NCBI RefSeq assembly: GCF_026183695.1
Contig: NZ_JAPFRD010000010.1
Coordinates: 48,072 to 112,071, forward strand
Direction of reading: 5' to 3'
DNA length: 64,000 nucleotides
DNA from: Alteromonas aquimaris
Lineage (GTDB): Bacteria > Pseudomonadota > Gammaproteobacteria > Enterobacterales > Alteromonadaceae
Shown: piece after piece, positions 1-8,187 of the stretch
How the letters are laid out: each line of letters starts with the position of its first letter
Position numbering within the stretch: position 1 is the first letter of the stretch
Notes under the pieces: model-generated
The model's database searches: none
What the model saw: only the letters and a program-made list of their open reading frames with translations
Told to the model about the DNA's origin: nothing
Position numbers and translations under genes: made by a program

Positions 1-240
1 CTCATGGACATCCACCTTTTGAAGTTTACCCTCTACATGAATGTTGAGAATCCTTTTGCTGGCACCAACACTCCGTTGTGCAAACTAAATGGGTGTCTTT
101 GATTAAAATGAGCATTCTTTCTCATGGACATCCACCTTTTGAAGTTTACCCTCTACATGAATGTTGAGAATCCTTTTGCTGGCACCAACACTCCGTTATG
201 CAAACTAAATGGGTGTCTTTGATTAAAATGAGTAGTCAGA
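1..240. repeat. Tandem direct repeat, two 120-bp units
   Basis: Positions 1-112 and 121-232 are identical except one base (78 G versus 198 A), so the period is 120 bp. The first unit is followed by 8 bp (113-120) before the second begins. Each unit carries a TGGGTGTCT core near its end (90-98 and 210-218) and a degenerate inverted copy (GACATCCACC) near its start. The window opens exactly at the start of a unit, so the array may continue to the left. No reading frame explains it. It is probably non-coding and related to the other GTGGGTGTCTA elements around the RAYT gene. Confidence 0.9.
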
Positions 241-251
241 GTGGACGACCT

Positions 252-318
252 GTGGGCGTCTACGAATTATATAAATTAAGTAATGAGTAATCCGAGTGGA
301 TTACTTGAAGGTGTCTAC
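252..318 (+). repeat. Degenerate GTGGGTGTCTA-family motifs
   Basis: Two weaker copies of the recurring motif are present on the plus strand: GTGGGCGTCTA at 252-262 and GGTGTCTAC at 310-318. Each is preceded by similar text (gagtggacgacctg and gagtggattacttgaag). They look like decayed members of the same family as the copies near 2.3-2.5 kb and 5.2-5.4 kb. Confidence 0.5.
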
Positions 319-433
319 AAATAAGTAATAAATATGTAAGGTTTCAAACTTAATTAATATTTAATCGAATAAAACGATCTGTATTGAAGTTGGGGAAATA
401 TAAACGTTTTAACTTCTTATTTAGGATCGAATT

Positions 434-1039
434 ATGCTGGGTACCAACACGCTTAAAGGGATAACGGCCTATAAAGCTTTCCGCCATTTCGTAAAAAGTG
501 ATGAGAGCAAGAAGGCGAATTCTATGCTGGAATCAAGGTATTTAAGTGCCGCGACCAAACCCCTTTCTGTTTCAGCGATGACAACGACAGGTCTGGCGTT
601 ATCTAAACTAAGTGCGAATAAAAAAATAGAAAAATTTTTCTTCCGGGCGGCGCTAAGTTCAACTATCGCTGGAATGATGAATGCAGCATTAAAACGCATT
701 ATTGGCAGAAAACGCCCTCGTGCGGATAGCGGGCCTGCTTACAATGGTCCCACTATGCAAGATAAATATAATTCGATGCCCTCCGGTCATGCAGCTGCAA
801 TTGCAGCAGTTGCCGGCAGTATACCAAAAACTTCTGGGCCTCTACTGGCTGCATCGGCCGCGGGATGTTTGGCGACTGCCTTAATTGGAAAAACACGAAC
901 CATGCGGGATGCGCACAGGGTTTCAGATGTGTTGATAGGAAGTTGTATCGGATTTGCCGCGTCTTACCTTGTATCCAAAATTGACGGTCCGTCTTCGGAT
1001 GAAAACAGTGTGATTGAGCATTATCAAAACAAGGCATAA
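434..1039 (+). CDS. PAP2-family phosphatase
   Basis: This is a 201-residue member of the PAP2 (type 2 phosphatidic acid phosphatase) superfamily, which removes phosphate from lipid phosphates or related substrates. All three signature motifs are visible: K87-x6-R94-P95, PSGH at 116-119, and R155-x5-H161-x3-D165, where His119 and His161 would be the catalytic pair. Hydrophobic stretches around 66-86, 120-130, 137-151 and 166-180 suggest membrane association, although the protein is short for the six-helix family. A Shine-Dalgarno-like AGGA lies 8 bp before the ATG. The gene stands alone between repeats and a RAYT gene, so the neighbours do not indicate a substrate. Confidence 0.8.
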   Translation: MLGTNTLKGITAYKAFRHFVKSDESKKANSMLESRYLSAATKPLSVSAMTTTGLALSKLSANKKIEKFFFRAALSSTIAGMMNAALKRIIGRKRPRADSGPAYNGPTMQDKYNSMPSGHAAAIAAVAGSIPKTSGPLLAASAAGCLATALIGKTRTMRDAHRVSDVLIGSCIGFAASYLVSKIDGPSSDENSVIEHYQNKA

Positions 1040-1257
1040 AAAGCAGATTGTCGAGCATCAATCGCTCAAACCCATAGTTTACTAACGAGTACTAAGTTGG
1101 TTTTTTGATACCCTGCGGGTTCGCATATGTTAGTTTGTATGCTCATTATCCAAAAACAGTTTTAGGCGTTAAAAGCGACCTTTTACAATTGACCAATCTC
1201 TCTTTAGAGCCTTTTACATTGGAGAATAGTTTTTCGAGAATGAATTCAACTATGCGA

Positions 1258-2205
1258 CTAACCAGTGTCCCGAAAATGTAGTAAGTCTAATTTTCGTTTT
1301 ATCAAAGGTAATCCGATAGTGTTGGCAAATTGAGTCTCAATACGTTCAACCAGCCAATTCCAATCAACAGCATCTAAACCTGCGCGCGTTAAAATAGGCT
1401 GAGTGCTGATGATCCTTCCCCGCTTGCGGGGATTAGCGTGTTGGCCTGTGTCTTCCACTAGCTGAATGTATTCTTCCCAGCGAAAGGGTAACCCTGATGG
1501 CATGTTTTGCCGGCGATTTCCGACAAAGGGAAATAAGTTCTTAGGTTGATAGTTATGTTTTGCAGCATGGATACGCTTTTGAATACTTGTATGGTCTGAT
1601 TGTTCTGGTGTGTCGGCCATGCTGGCTCGAATAGGGTTTAAATCAACATAAGCCATGCACGCGATCACCGCGGTTTCGTCCAATAATGCTTGGGATTTAA
1701 ACCGCCCTTCCCAAAAGCGACCTGTACATTTGTCCTCTTTGTTGGCTTGTCTTGCTATATACTCATTCAAAGCGCGCATAAACCAGCTAATATCATAAAG
1801 CCGCTGCCGATAGACTTCTGCCACTTTCACCACCGCATCCCGTTCAACCCTGGACAGTTTTTCTCTGTGTGCTTCCACTAAAAATTGTCGAGTCAAAAAA
1901 GTACCCTGATGCAATCTATGCCAACGTGTTAATACTTCTTCAGTAGACCACGCAAGTGCCTGTGTTTTATTAACAAAAAGAACTACATGGGTATGGTTAC
2001 TCATAACTGCAAACGCACACAAATCAATAGCGAACACGTCGGCAAGATGGAATAACCGATCTTCAACCCATTGACGACGGTGCTCGTAGCTTTGGCCGGT
2101 AAACTTGTCTTTTCCGCACAAAAACGCTCTGCGTACACAGCGAGAAATACAGTGATAATAGGGTGTCTCGGATAACGAGATTAACGATTTTCGTGATCGG
2201 GGCAT
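1258..2205 (-). CDS. REP-associated tyrosine transposase (RAYT, Y1_Tnp family)
   Basis: This 315-residue protein belongs to the IS200/IS605-like Y1 transposase family in its REP-associated form. The HUH-type metal site is His71-Thr72-His73 in SNHTHVVLF, and the catalytic tyrosine is probably Tyr149 in LNEYIARQANK, followed by the typical GRFWEGRFKSQALLDE stretch. The N-terminal ETPYYHCISRCVRRAFL is also characteristic. RAYTs nick single-stranded DNA at short palindromic REP sequences; most appear domesticated and have no IS ends. Four GTGGGTGTCTATATTC copies sit directly upstream of its start (2325-2463), the arrangement expected for a RAYT and its cognate repeats. The frame is intact and the length is normal for the long alteromonad RAYT group. 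Whether it is active is unknown. Confidence 0.88.
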   Translation of the reverse strand: MPRSRKSLISLSETPYYHCISRCVRRAFLCGKDKFTGQSYEHRRQWVEDRLFHLADVFAIDLCAFAVMSNHTHVVLFVNKTQALAWSTEEVLTRWHRLHQGTFLTRQFLVEAHREKLSRVERDAVVKVAEVYRQRLYDISWFMRALNEYIARQANKEDKCTGRFWEGRFKSQALLDETAVIACMAYVDLNPIRASMADTPEQSDHTSIQKRIHAAKHNYQPKNLFPFVGNRRQNMPSGLPFRWEEYIQLVEDTGQHANPRKRGRIISTQPILTRAGLDAVDWNWLVERIETQFANTIGLPLIKRKLDLLHFRDTG

Positions 2206-2821
2206 TTGATATCAAATATTGCCAGTTAGGTCGTGTAACAGTGCCGAAAACACATCATGATTGATACTGTACTTATGGTTAGAAATTAGCTGGTTGGGGT
2301 GAAAGCCCCCCTATCGATTGCGATGTGGGTGTCTATATTCTTTCTATCGATTGCGATGTGGGTGTCTATATTCTTTGTTAATATTCTTTGTTAAGTGGGT
2401 GTCTATATTCTTTGGAGATACTTTCTATTATCTCCTTCTTTTTTTAAGTGGGTGTCTATATTCTAAATATTCTTATCATATTCTTCGATGAATATTCTTT
2501 GATCATAAAATAATATTTTATGATCTCCTGAACATTGAACTACGTTATGACCACACACCTAGCCTACACAGGTGATTTTATCGAGTTGTCGGAGGAGTGG
2601 ACTGTTTTACTGAAAAGTGAACAAAGATATACTGAAAGCCCTGATGAATAAATTAATATCAAAGAGCAGCCCTTTCATGGTAATTTGAACGACGAGTAAT
2701 TGTGTGTCAACGCAATTGGCTACCGTTAAAATATAATATCCAGTCGCCTGTTGCAGTGTAGTTTAGCCCTTCAAAGTTATGCACTTGTATCAGTTTTACT
2801 CATTCTTAATGGTAAAAATAT
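2206..2821. other. Intergenic region with repeats, no gene seen
   Basis: This 616-bp gap separates the divergent RAYT and sensor-kinase genes. Its left half holds the GTGGGTGTCTATATTC cluster and several TATTCTTTG fragments. The right half (about 2500-2821) is AT-rich. I could not define a convincing reading frame, terminator or promoter there. The kinase start has only a weak ribosome-binding sequence. Confidence 0.6.
2311..2463 (+). repeat. Cluster of four GTGGGTGTCTATATTC repeats
   Basis: Exact copies of GTGGGTGTCTATATTC begin at 2325, 2358, 2395 and 2448, all on the plus strand. The first two lie in a perfect 33-bp tandem duplication (2311-2343 and 2344-2376). Between the copies are short partial repeats of TATTCTTTG, suggesting slippage or repeated insertion. 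The cluster lies just upstream of the RAYT gene and is the likely REP-type substrate of that enzyme; this is inference from position. Confidence 0.85.
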
Positions 2822-5206
2822 ATGCCCACCTCCCCTTTATTAGTTATCGATTCGTTTGGTGATAATGCTGTTGCCTCTTTAATACGTGCTCACGACTGGA
2901 GTACCTCCTCACTAGGCCATCCCGATACATGGCCCCAAGTGTTACGCACAGTAACCACACTGATATTAAATTCTAAGTTTCCGATGTTTTTAGCCTGGGG
3001 GCCGCAGTTGGCACTTTTGTATAACGACGCTTATGTGAATTTACTGGGCAATAAGCACCCAGCCTCATTAGGTCGTCCTTTTGAGGAGGTATGGTCGGAA
3101 ATATGGGAGGATATTACGCCCATAGTAGAACAGGCAATGGCTGGGGAGTCGACGTATCATGAAAACTTGCCATTAACGTTAAAACGTAAGGGCTACGAAG
3201 AGTCAACCTGGTTTACATTTTCCTACTCATCGATATACGCTGAAGATGGCACTGTGGCGGGGATGTATTGTGCATGTACCGAAACCACACAACAAGTACT
3301 GGCCACGCGCGAACGCAAAAATGAAATTGAACATCTGCGCCAATTATTTCAGCAAGCGCCCGGTATCATTGCAGTATTGCGCGGAAAAGAATACGTGTTT
3401 GAGTTGGTAAACGATGCCTATCAACAATTGGTAGGCGATCGAGAACTCATCGGTAAGAAAGCTCGTGTTGCAATTCCAGAAGTGGAAGATCAAGGTTTTT
3501 TTGAATTACTTGATAGCGTTTACGAATCGGGGGAGCCCTATGTTGGACGTGGTATTCCGGTTAAATTAAGACGGCCCCCGAGCGACGAACTTGAACTTTA
3601 TTATGTAGATTTTATTTACCAGCCAATACGCGACGCGAGTGGACAGATCACAGGCATTTTCATTGAGGGTAGCGATGTTTCTGAAGCCGTTAAAGCAACG
3701 CTGGCTTTACGCGAAAGCGAAAAGCACCTGAGGCAACTGGCCAATAACATTCCACATCTAGCCTGGCTGGCAGAGCCAGACGGTCAGATCATGTGGTTTA
3801 ACGATCGCTGGTATGAATACACAGGTACTACGTCGGAACAGGTTACCGGTTGGAAGTGGACAGAGCTGCACGAACCTAAGTATTTGCCCATGGTTCTGTC
3901 AACCTATAAACGCTGCCTGCAATCCGGGGAACCGTTTGAGCTAAGTTTTCCACTGCGCTCAGCCTCCGGCGAGTTTCGCACCTTTTTTACCCGGGCCACC
4001 CCGCTGCGCGATGAAGCCGGGAATATTTTGCAATGGCTTGGCACCAATACTGACATTCATGATAGAGAAATTGTTCAGGAAGAACTTAAGACAGCGAATC
4101 GCCGCAAAGATGAGTTTCTGGCCATGCTTGCGCACGAATTACGCAACCCGCTCGCCCCTATTGGTACTGCTGCAGAGTTACTTAATCATTCCTATGCCGA
4201 ACCTTCTCTGGTCAAAAAAGCCAGTAATATTATTTCGCGTCAGGTCGAGCACATGACAGGGTTGGTGGATGATCTTCTTGATGTCTCACGAGTTACCCGT
4301 GGCTTAATCTCAATGCAATTGGAACCGGTGGACATATCAACGGTTATTAATGACGCTGTTGAGCAGGTTAGCACCATGATTGAGCAGAAGCGACAACAGT
4401 TAGTTGTGAACACAAGCAGCACACAGGCTATTGTCGACGGTGACCGCACACGGTTAACTCAAGTGCTTGCTAATATTCTCAATAATGCGAGTCGATACAC
4501 GCCTATGAATGGCCACATCCAATTACACCTCGGAGTTCATGCAAACGAGATCGAGATCGCCATACAGGATGATGGCATTGGCATCGAGGATACGCTATTA
4601 CCTCACATTTTTGACCATTTTACGCAAGCAGAGCGCTCACCGGATCGTGCCCAAGGAGGATTGGGTTTAGGCCTGGCGTTAGTCAAAAGTTTGGTAGAAC
4701 TACACAATGGTAGGGTGACGGCGAAAAGTGAAGGACTAAATAAAGGAAGTCGCTTCACCGTACTACTGCCTCGGGTGATGAATTTTCAAGAGTCAAGCGT
4801 TATGGGTAACGCGATCCCGATAACAGATAGTGAATTACTCGATATTTTAATCGTGGACGATAATGAGGATGCGGCCCATATGTTATCCATGTTATTGGAT
4901 CTGCAGGGGCATCGTACGCGGGTTGAACATAGAGGCGCTACGGCACTACAGACTTTAGAAGAGGCAGTGCCGCGCGCTATGATTATAGATATCGGAATGC
5001 CGGAAATGGATGGGTATCAACTCGCGCAACGAATTCGCGCAATGCCCCAGACGGCGGGAACAGTCTTGATAGCGCTAACTGGCTACGGACAATATGAAGA
5101 CCGCGAACAGTCGAAGCTCGCTGGTTTCGACCATCATCTCGTTAAACCTGTAAGGATTGCAGATCTCACGTCCATTTTGAGTGAAATCAAGAACAGTCGA
5201 AATTAA
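2822..5206 (+). CDS. Hybrid sensor histidine kinase (three PAS, HisKA, HATPase_c, receiver)
   Basis: This 794-residue soluble-looking hybrid kinase has no signal peptide or clear membrane helix, so it probably senses a cytoplasmic cue. The order is PAS-like domains at about 20-160, 170-295 and 300-420, HisKA with phospho-acceptor His438 in AHELRNP, HATPase_c with N box NILNNASRYTP, G1 DDGIGIED and G2 GGLGLGLALVK, and a C-terminal receiver domain at about 675-790. The receiver has the acidic pair VDDNED, phospho-acceptor Asp723 in IDIGMPEMDGY, and Lys in HLVKP. No separate response regulator or DNA-binding partner is adjacent, so the output is unknown. The gene is flanked on both sides by GTGGGTGTCTA-type repeats, which suggests an accessory cargo. 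Confidence 0.92.
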   Translation: MPTSPLLVIDSFGDNAVASLIRAHDWSTSSLGHPDTWPQVLRTVTTLILNSKFPMFLAWGPQLALLYNDAYVNLLGNKHPASLGRPFEEVWSEIWEDITPIVEQAMAGESTYHENLPLTLKRKGYEESTWFTFSYSSIYAEDGTVAGMYCACTETTQQVLATRERKNEIEHLRQLFQQAPGIIAVLRGKEYVFELVNDAYQQLVGDRELIGKKARVAIPEVEDQGFFELLDSVYESGEPYVGRGIPVKLRRPPSDELELYYVDFIYQPIRDASGQITGIFIEGSDVSEAVKATLALRESEKHLRQLANNIPHLAWLAEPDGQIMWFNDRWYEYTGTTSEQVTGWKWTELHEPKYLPMVLSTYKRCLQSGEPFELSFPLRSASGEFRTFFTRATPLRDEAGNILQWLGTNTDIHDREIVQEELKTANRRKDEFLAMLAHELRNPLAPIGTAAELLNHSYAEPSLVKKASNIISRQVEHMTGLVDDLLDVSRVTRGLISMQLEPVDISTVINDAVEQVSTMIEQKRQQLVVNTSSTQAIVDGDRTRLTQVLANILNNASRYTPMNGHIQLHLGVHANEIEIAIQDDGIGIEDTLLPHIFDHFTQAERSPDRAQGGLGLGLALVKSLVELHNGRVTAKSEGLNKGSRFTVLLPRVMNFQESSVMGNAIPITDSELLDILIVDDNEDAAHMLSMLLDLQGHRTRVEHRGATALQTLEEAVPRAMIIDIGMPEMDGYQLAQRIRAMPQTAGTVLIALTGYGQYEDREQSKLAGFDHHLVKPVRIADLTSILSEIKNSRN

Positions 5207-5230
5207 ACACTTTCAATAAATAAAAAAAAT

Positions 5231-5370
5231 CATAGACACCCACTTTACGAACTGGGATATGGGTGTCTAACACTTTCCTATTACCTTCCCTCTTTATCAA
5301 CATCAGAAATCATCATCAGAAATCATAGAAATCATAGACACCCACTTTAAAAGTTTGGATATGGTGTTGA
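5231..5370. repeat. Inverted GTGGGTGTCTA-type elements
   Basis: TAGACACCCAC at 5233-5243 faces ATGGGTGTCTA at 5259-5269, making an inverted pair able to form a hairpin with a 15-base loop. A second copy has TAGACACCCAC at 5335-5345 followed by a decayed partner (GGATATGGTGTTGA, 5357-5370). The text following both left arms is similar (CACTTTA...GGATATGG), so this is a duplicated REP/BIME-like unit. Between the two units are short slip repeats of CATCAGAAATCAT. The elements lie just past the stop of the sensor kinase. Confidence 0.8.
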
Positions 5371-5629
5371 TGACTTTGCCTCTATAAATTTCTAACACAT
5401 CAAGGGGCGTTATCTTTAATTTACCTAGCTGTCCTAGAGAGGCAGAACACTACACTTGAATGCTAATGCCTAAATGGAGGTCAAATTAGGGGGATTTTAT
5501 TGGCTATCGAGACTCCAATAATTATATGCTCGAAAAGCATGAATGGACGTACTACCTCTTGTACCCCGATCGAAACGCTGATTATTGAATACCCAAATTT
5601 CGGCGAGTTTTGGATAAAAGGAATACAAT

Positions 5630-6928
5630 ATGTCGTCGATTATAACATTAGATAAGCTTCGTTTTCTGATAAACAGGTTTCGTGAAAAGCTCTGGGTCAA
5701 ACCGCTGCTGGTATGCGTTTTTTCAATCGCGATTGTTTTTGCCGCTCAACTTATTGACCATTTGAAAGTGAATGACTTTTTTCCCAAAGTGGAAATTGAG
5801 TCGGTGGAGACATTATTATCTTTGATGTCGGCAAGCATGTTGGTTATTGCAACTTTCTCTGTCGCATCCATGGTATCAGCATACGCGGCCGCGAGTAGTT
5901 CTGCTACTCCACGTTCCTTCACGTTGGTTGTTGCTGACGACGTATCTCAAAACGCCCTATCTACTTTCGTAGGCGCATTTATTTTCAGTGTGGTCGCCCT
6001 CATTGCGCTTAAAAATTCGTTTTATGGCGATGCCGGTATCTTTGTTCTTTTTTCAATTACTGTTTTAGCCTTTGCTTTGGTTATTCTCACTTTCGTCCGA
6101 TGGGTAGATAAAATTGCTCGTTTAGGCAGAATTGGCTCAACTATCGACAAAGTAGAGTCAGCAGCTCAAAATGCATTAGAACGGAGAATGCAAAGCCCTA
6201 CTCTCGGGGGAAAACCGATTTCCGGCTCTTGCACGGGGGGAATACCGCTGTATACAAAAGAAATAGGGTATTTACAACATATCGATATGGAAGCACTGCA
6301 ACAATGGGCGAACGATCATGATGCGCAAGTAACACTTTGCGTAATACCTGGAAATTTTATCTCGCTTGATAAACCTTTGGCCTACATTTCGGAGAATATC
6401 AAAAGCTTACCCTCGGCTGATCCATCAAAACTTTCGGAGTCGTTTCGAATTGGAAAAGAGCGTACTTTTGAAGATGATCCTAGATTCGGACTGATAGCTC
6501 TTTCAGAAATTGCGGCTAGGGCTTTGTCGCCGGCCGTTAACGACCCCGGTACAGCAATCCAAGTGTTAGGATCGTTCGTTCGCCTATTTTCTTTATTTAA
6601 TAAATTTTCCACTCTGAGAACTCAGGGCGAGATAGTCTTTGACCGGATTAGTGTGCCAGCATTACGTACTGAGGATATGTTTGACGATGCATTCACTGCT
6701 ATTGGTAGAGATGGTGCTAGCACAATAGAGGTCGGAGTACGTTTAAAGAAAGCCTTAATAAGTTTGGAGTTGCTAGACAATTTAGAAATACAAAAAGCGG
6801 CACAGCATCATAAAAAGGTGAGTTTGGACCGCGCGCTTTCTGCGTTGACGTTGGAAGAAGATAAACGCCTCTTAAAGGAACTGGCGCACCACGTCACACG
6901 AAAGGATAAACTGAAATTTCACGAATAA
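5630..6928 (+). CDS. DUF2254 family predicted membrane protein
   Basis: This 432-residue protein matches the DUF2254 family of bacterial membrane proteins, whose function is not established. Four hydrophobic segments in the first 160 residues (about 24-42, 62-85, 109-128, 134-157) form the membrane part. The remainder is cytoplasmic and includes the family-typical stretch around AEIAARALSPAVNDPGTA (about 290-310). A good AAGGA ribosome-binding sequence precedes the ATG. Length is normal. It is followed by a long gap, so it appears to be a single transcription unit. Confidence 0.8.
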   Translation: MSSIITLDKLRFLINRFREKLWVKPLLVCVFSIAIVFAAQLIDHLKVNDFFPKVEIESVETLLSLMSASMLVIATFSVASMVSAYAAASSSATPRSFTLVVADDVSQNALSTFVGAFIFSVVALIALKNSFYGDAGIFVLFSITVLAFALVILTFVRWVDKIARLGRIGSTIDKVESAAQNALERRMQSPTLGGKPISGSCTGGIPLYTKEIGYLQHIDMEALQQWANDHDAQVTLCVIPGNFISLDKPLAYISENIKSLPSADPSKLSESFRIGKERTFEDDPRFGLIALSEIAARALSPAVNDPGTAIQVLGSFVRLFSLFNKFSTLRTQGEIVFDRISVPALRTEDMFDDAFTAIGRDGASTIEVGVRLKKALISLELLDNLEIQKAAQHHKKVSLDRALSALTLEEDKRLLKELAHHVTRKDKLKFHE

Positions 6929-7591
6929 AACATCTATTAGCTATGGCAAGGGTTATGGTGGGCTATCAACTGTAATTTCAATTTTCTAAACTCGGCTTTT
7001 CACACTCTGTATGTCTAATGTAATGAATTGACACATCTCTGGCTGCTGCTCATTTAAAGCTTTTGTTTCCGGAGTTTTCTAAAACATTAGCTAACGGTTA
7101 ATTTTCCGCTATTGTACTTCATTATAATGGCAGGTTCTTTTGAACCCGCGTATGGTGTCTTCGGGCATATGTTTTTCTTAAATGTGATATTTTCTTACAA
7201 AAAAGCACAGTAGATACCCCCATATAACATTTCCCCAAAAGCTCCAAAAAGCATTGCCGATAAATTTTCTGCCTTCCTCTAGCCAAGTTGACTTACCTCT
7301 CGCCTTTTAATTAACCATATTGCTGCTTCCTTACTCACGATGATTTTTCCTAGCGTGACCTAAAGGTTTTTTTCTGCATCTCCATTTGGTCGCTGCAGTA
7401 ATACAGCGCTGTCTGTTTGATAGAGATCTATAATTTTCATTTAGTTCTTCCTGGTTTATGGGTAAATGAAAATTTTTGAACTACTATCATTGTAGCCAGT
7501 TAGACTTATTAAGCGTGCAGTCGCTGGCAGTTAGGTTTCAAAGGACGTAGATATTGATGATTTTGCACAGTTCGGAAAAAGGAAAAAAATT
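6929..7591. other. 663-bp intergenic gap, no gene seen
   Basis: The gap between DUF2254 and the PEP-CTERM-like gene is AT-rich. It contains a small palindrome GGTTC-TTTT-GAACC at 7133-7146 but no terminator with a T-run and no convincing reading frame on either strand. I looked for a -24/-12 promoter before the PEP-CTERM gene and did not find one. Confidence 0.5.
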
Positions 7592-8167
7592 ATGCGATAC
7601 CATTACAAACTTGTGACTCTAATTGCTTTCTTATTTGTTTCAACTATTACTGCACGAGCGGAATTGATTACCTTTAATACAACCGGAAACCCCTTAATAT
7701 CAGGGTACTTCACCCTTGATGACGCATTACTCGATGGCTCAGCCGCACAAATAATCAATAACTCACATATTTCGGACATGGGGTTTGAGATTTTTCCCGG
7801 CTTACCTTCTGGTACTTGGACAATTTCTGATCTTATTACATTACCTAGTTCGGAAGAGCCTGGAGTAATACCCGCATTATTGATTGACTCATCTGGATTA
7901 ACGCCTCGACTTATTAATGCTCGTGGGGGCATGGCAGATAATGGTATAAACATTATTTCGCTACTTGGTGACACATCACTCATCACAAGCCCTTCCGATC
8001 CCTTTACCATCGGTGACGTCTCTGTTTACGAAATTGAATGGACAGTTGAATCTGCGGGGACGGATATCCCTCTTTCTGAACCTGGTCTCTTGCTTATGCT
8101 ATGCGTGGGTCTGATGCTGTGCTATTCCCGCAAATCAATAGTAAGCAACTCCGTCACAGCACACTGA
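7592..8167 (+). CDS. PEP-CTERM-like secreted protein
   Basis: This 191-residue protein has a Sec signal peptide (about 1-23, ending ITARA) and a C-terminal tail that resembles a PEP-CTERM sorting signal: SEPG at about 162-165, a hydrophobic helix LLLMLCVGLMLCYS and a basic end RK. Such proteins are usually processed by an exosortase and linked to exopolysaccharide production. The central region (about 24-155) is rich in Ser, Thr, Asp and Gly, and I do not recognise a catalytic motif. A strong AAGGAA ribosome-binding site precedes the ATG. No exosortase gene is present in the window, so sorting must depend on a distant locus. The amidohydrolase gene starts 20 bp downstream. Confidence 0.65.
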   Translation: MRYHYKLVTLIAFLFVSTITARAELITFNTTGNPLISGYFTLDDALLDGSAAQIINNSHISDMGFEIFPGLPSGTWTISDLITLPSSEEPGVIPALLIDSSGLTPRLINARGGMADNGINIISLLGDTSLITSPSDPFTIGDVSVYEIEWTVESAGTDIPLSEPGLLLMLCVGLMLCYSRKSIVSNSVTAH

Positions 8168-8187
8168 AATTATAGCAGGTAGTTAAA

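Noticed and set aside
469..1061. Open frames opposite the PAP2 gene
   Set aside because: They are antisense to a gene with all three family motifs and have no recognisable content.
1179..1222. Short direct repeat of CCTTTTACA(A)TTG downstream of the RAYT gene
   Set aside because: Only two 12-13 bp copies, not perfectly matched; not enough to call an IS end or attachment site.
7520..7591. Possible sigma-54 (-24/-12) promoter before the PEP-CTERM-like gene
   Set aside because: TGGCA is present but the GC at -12 with correct spacing is not.
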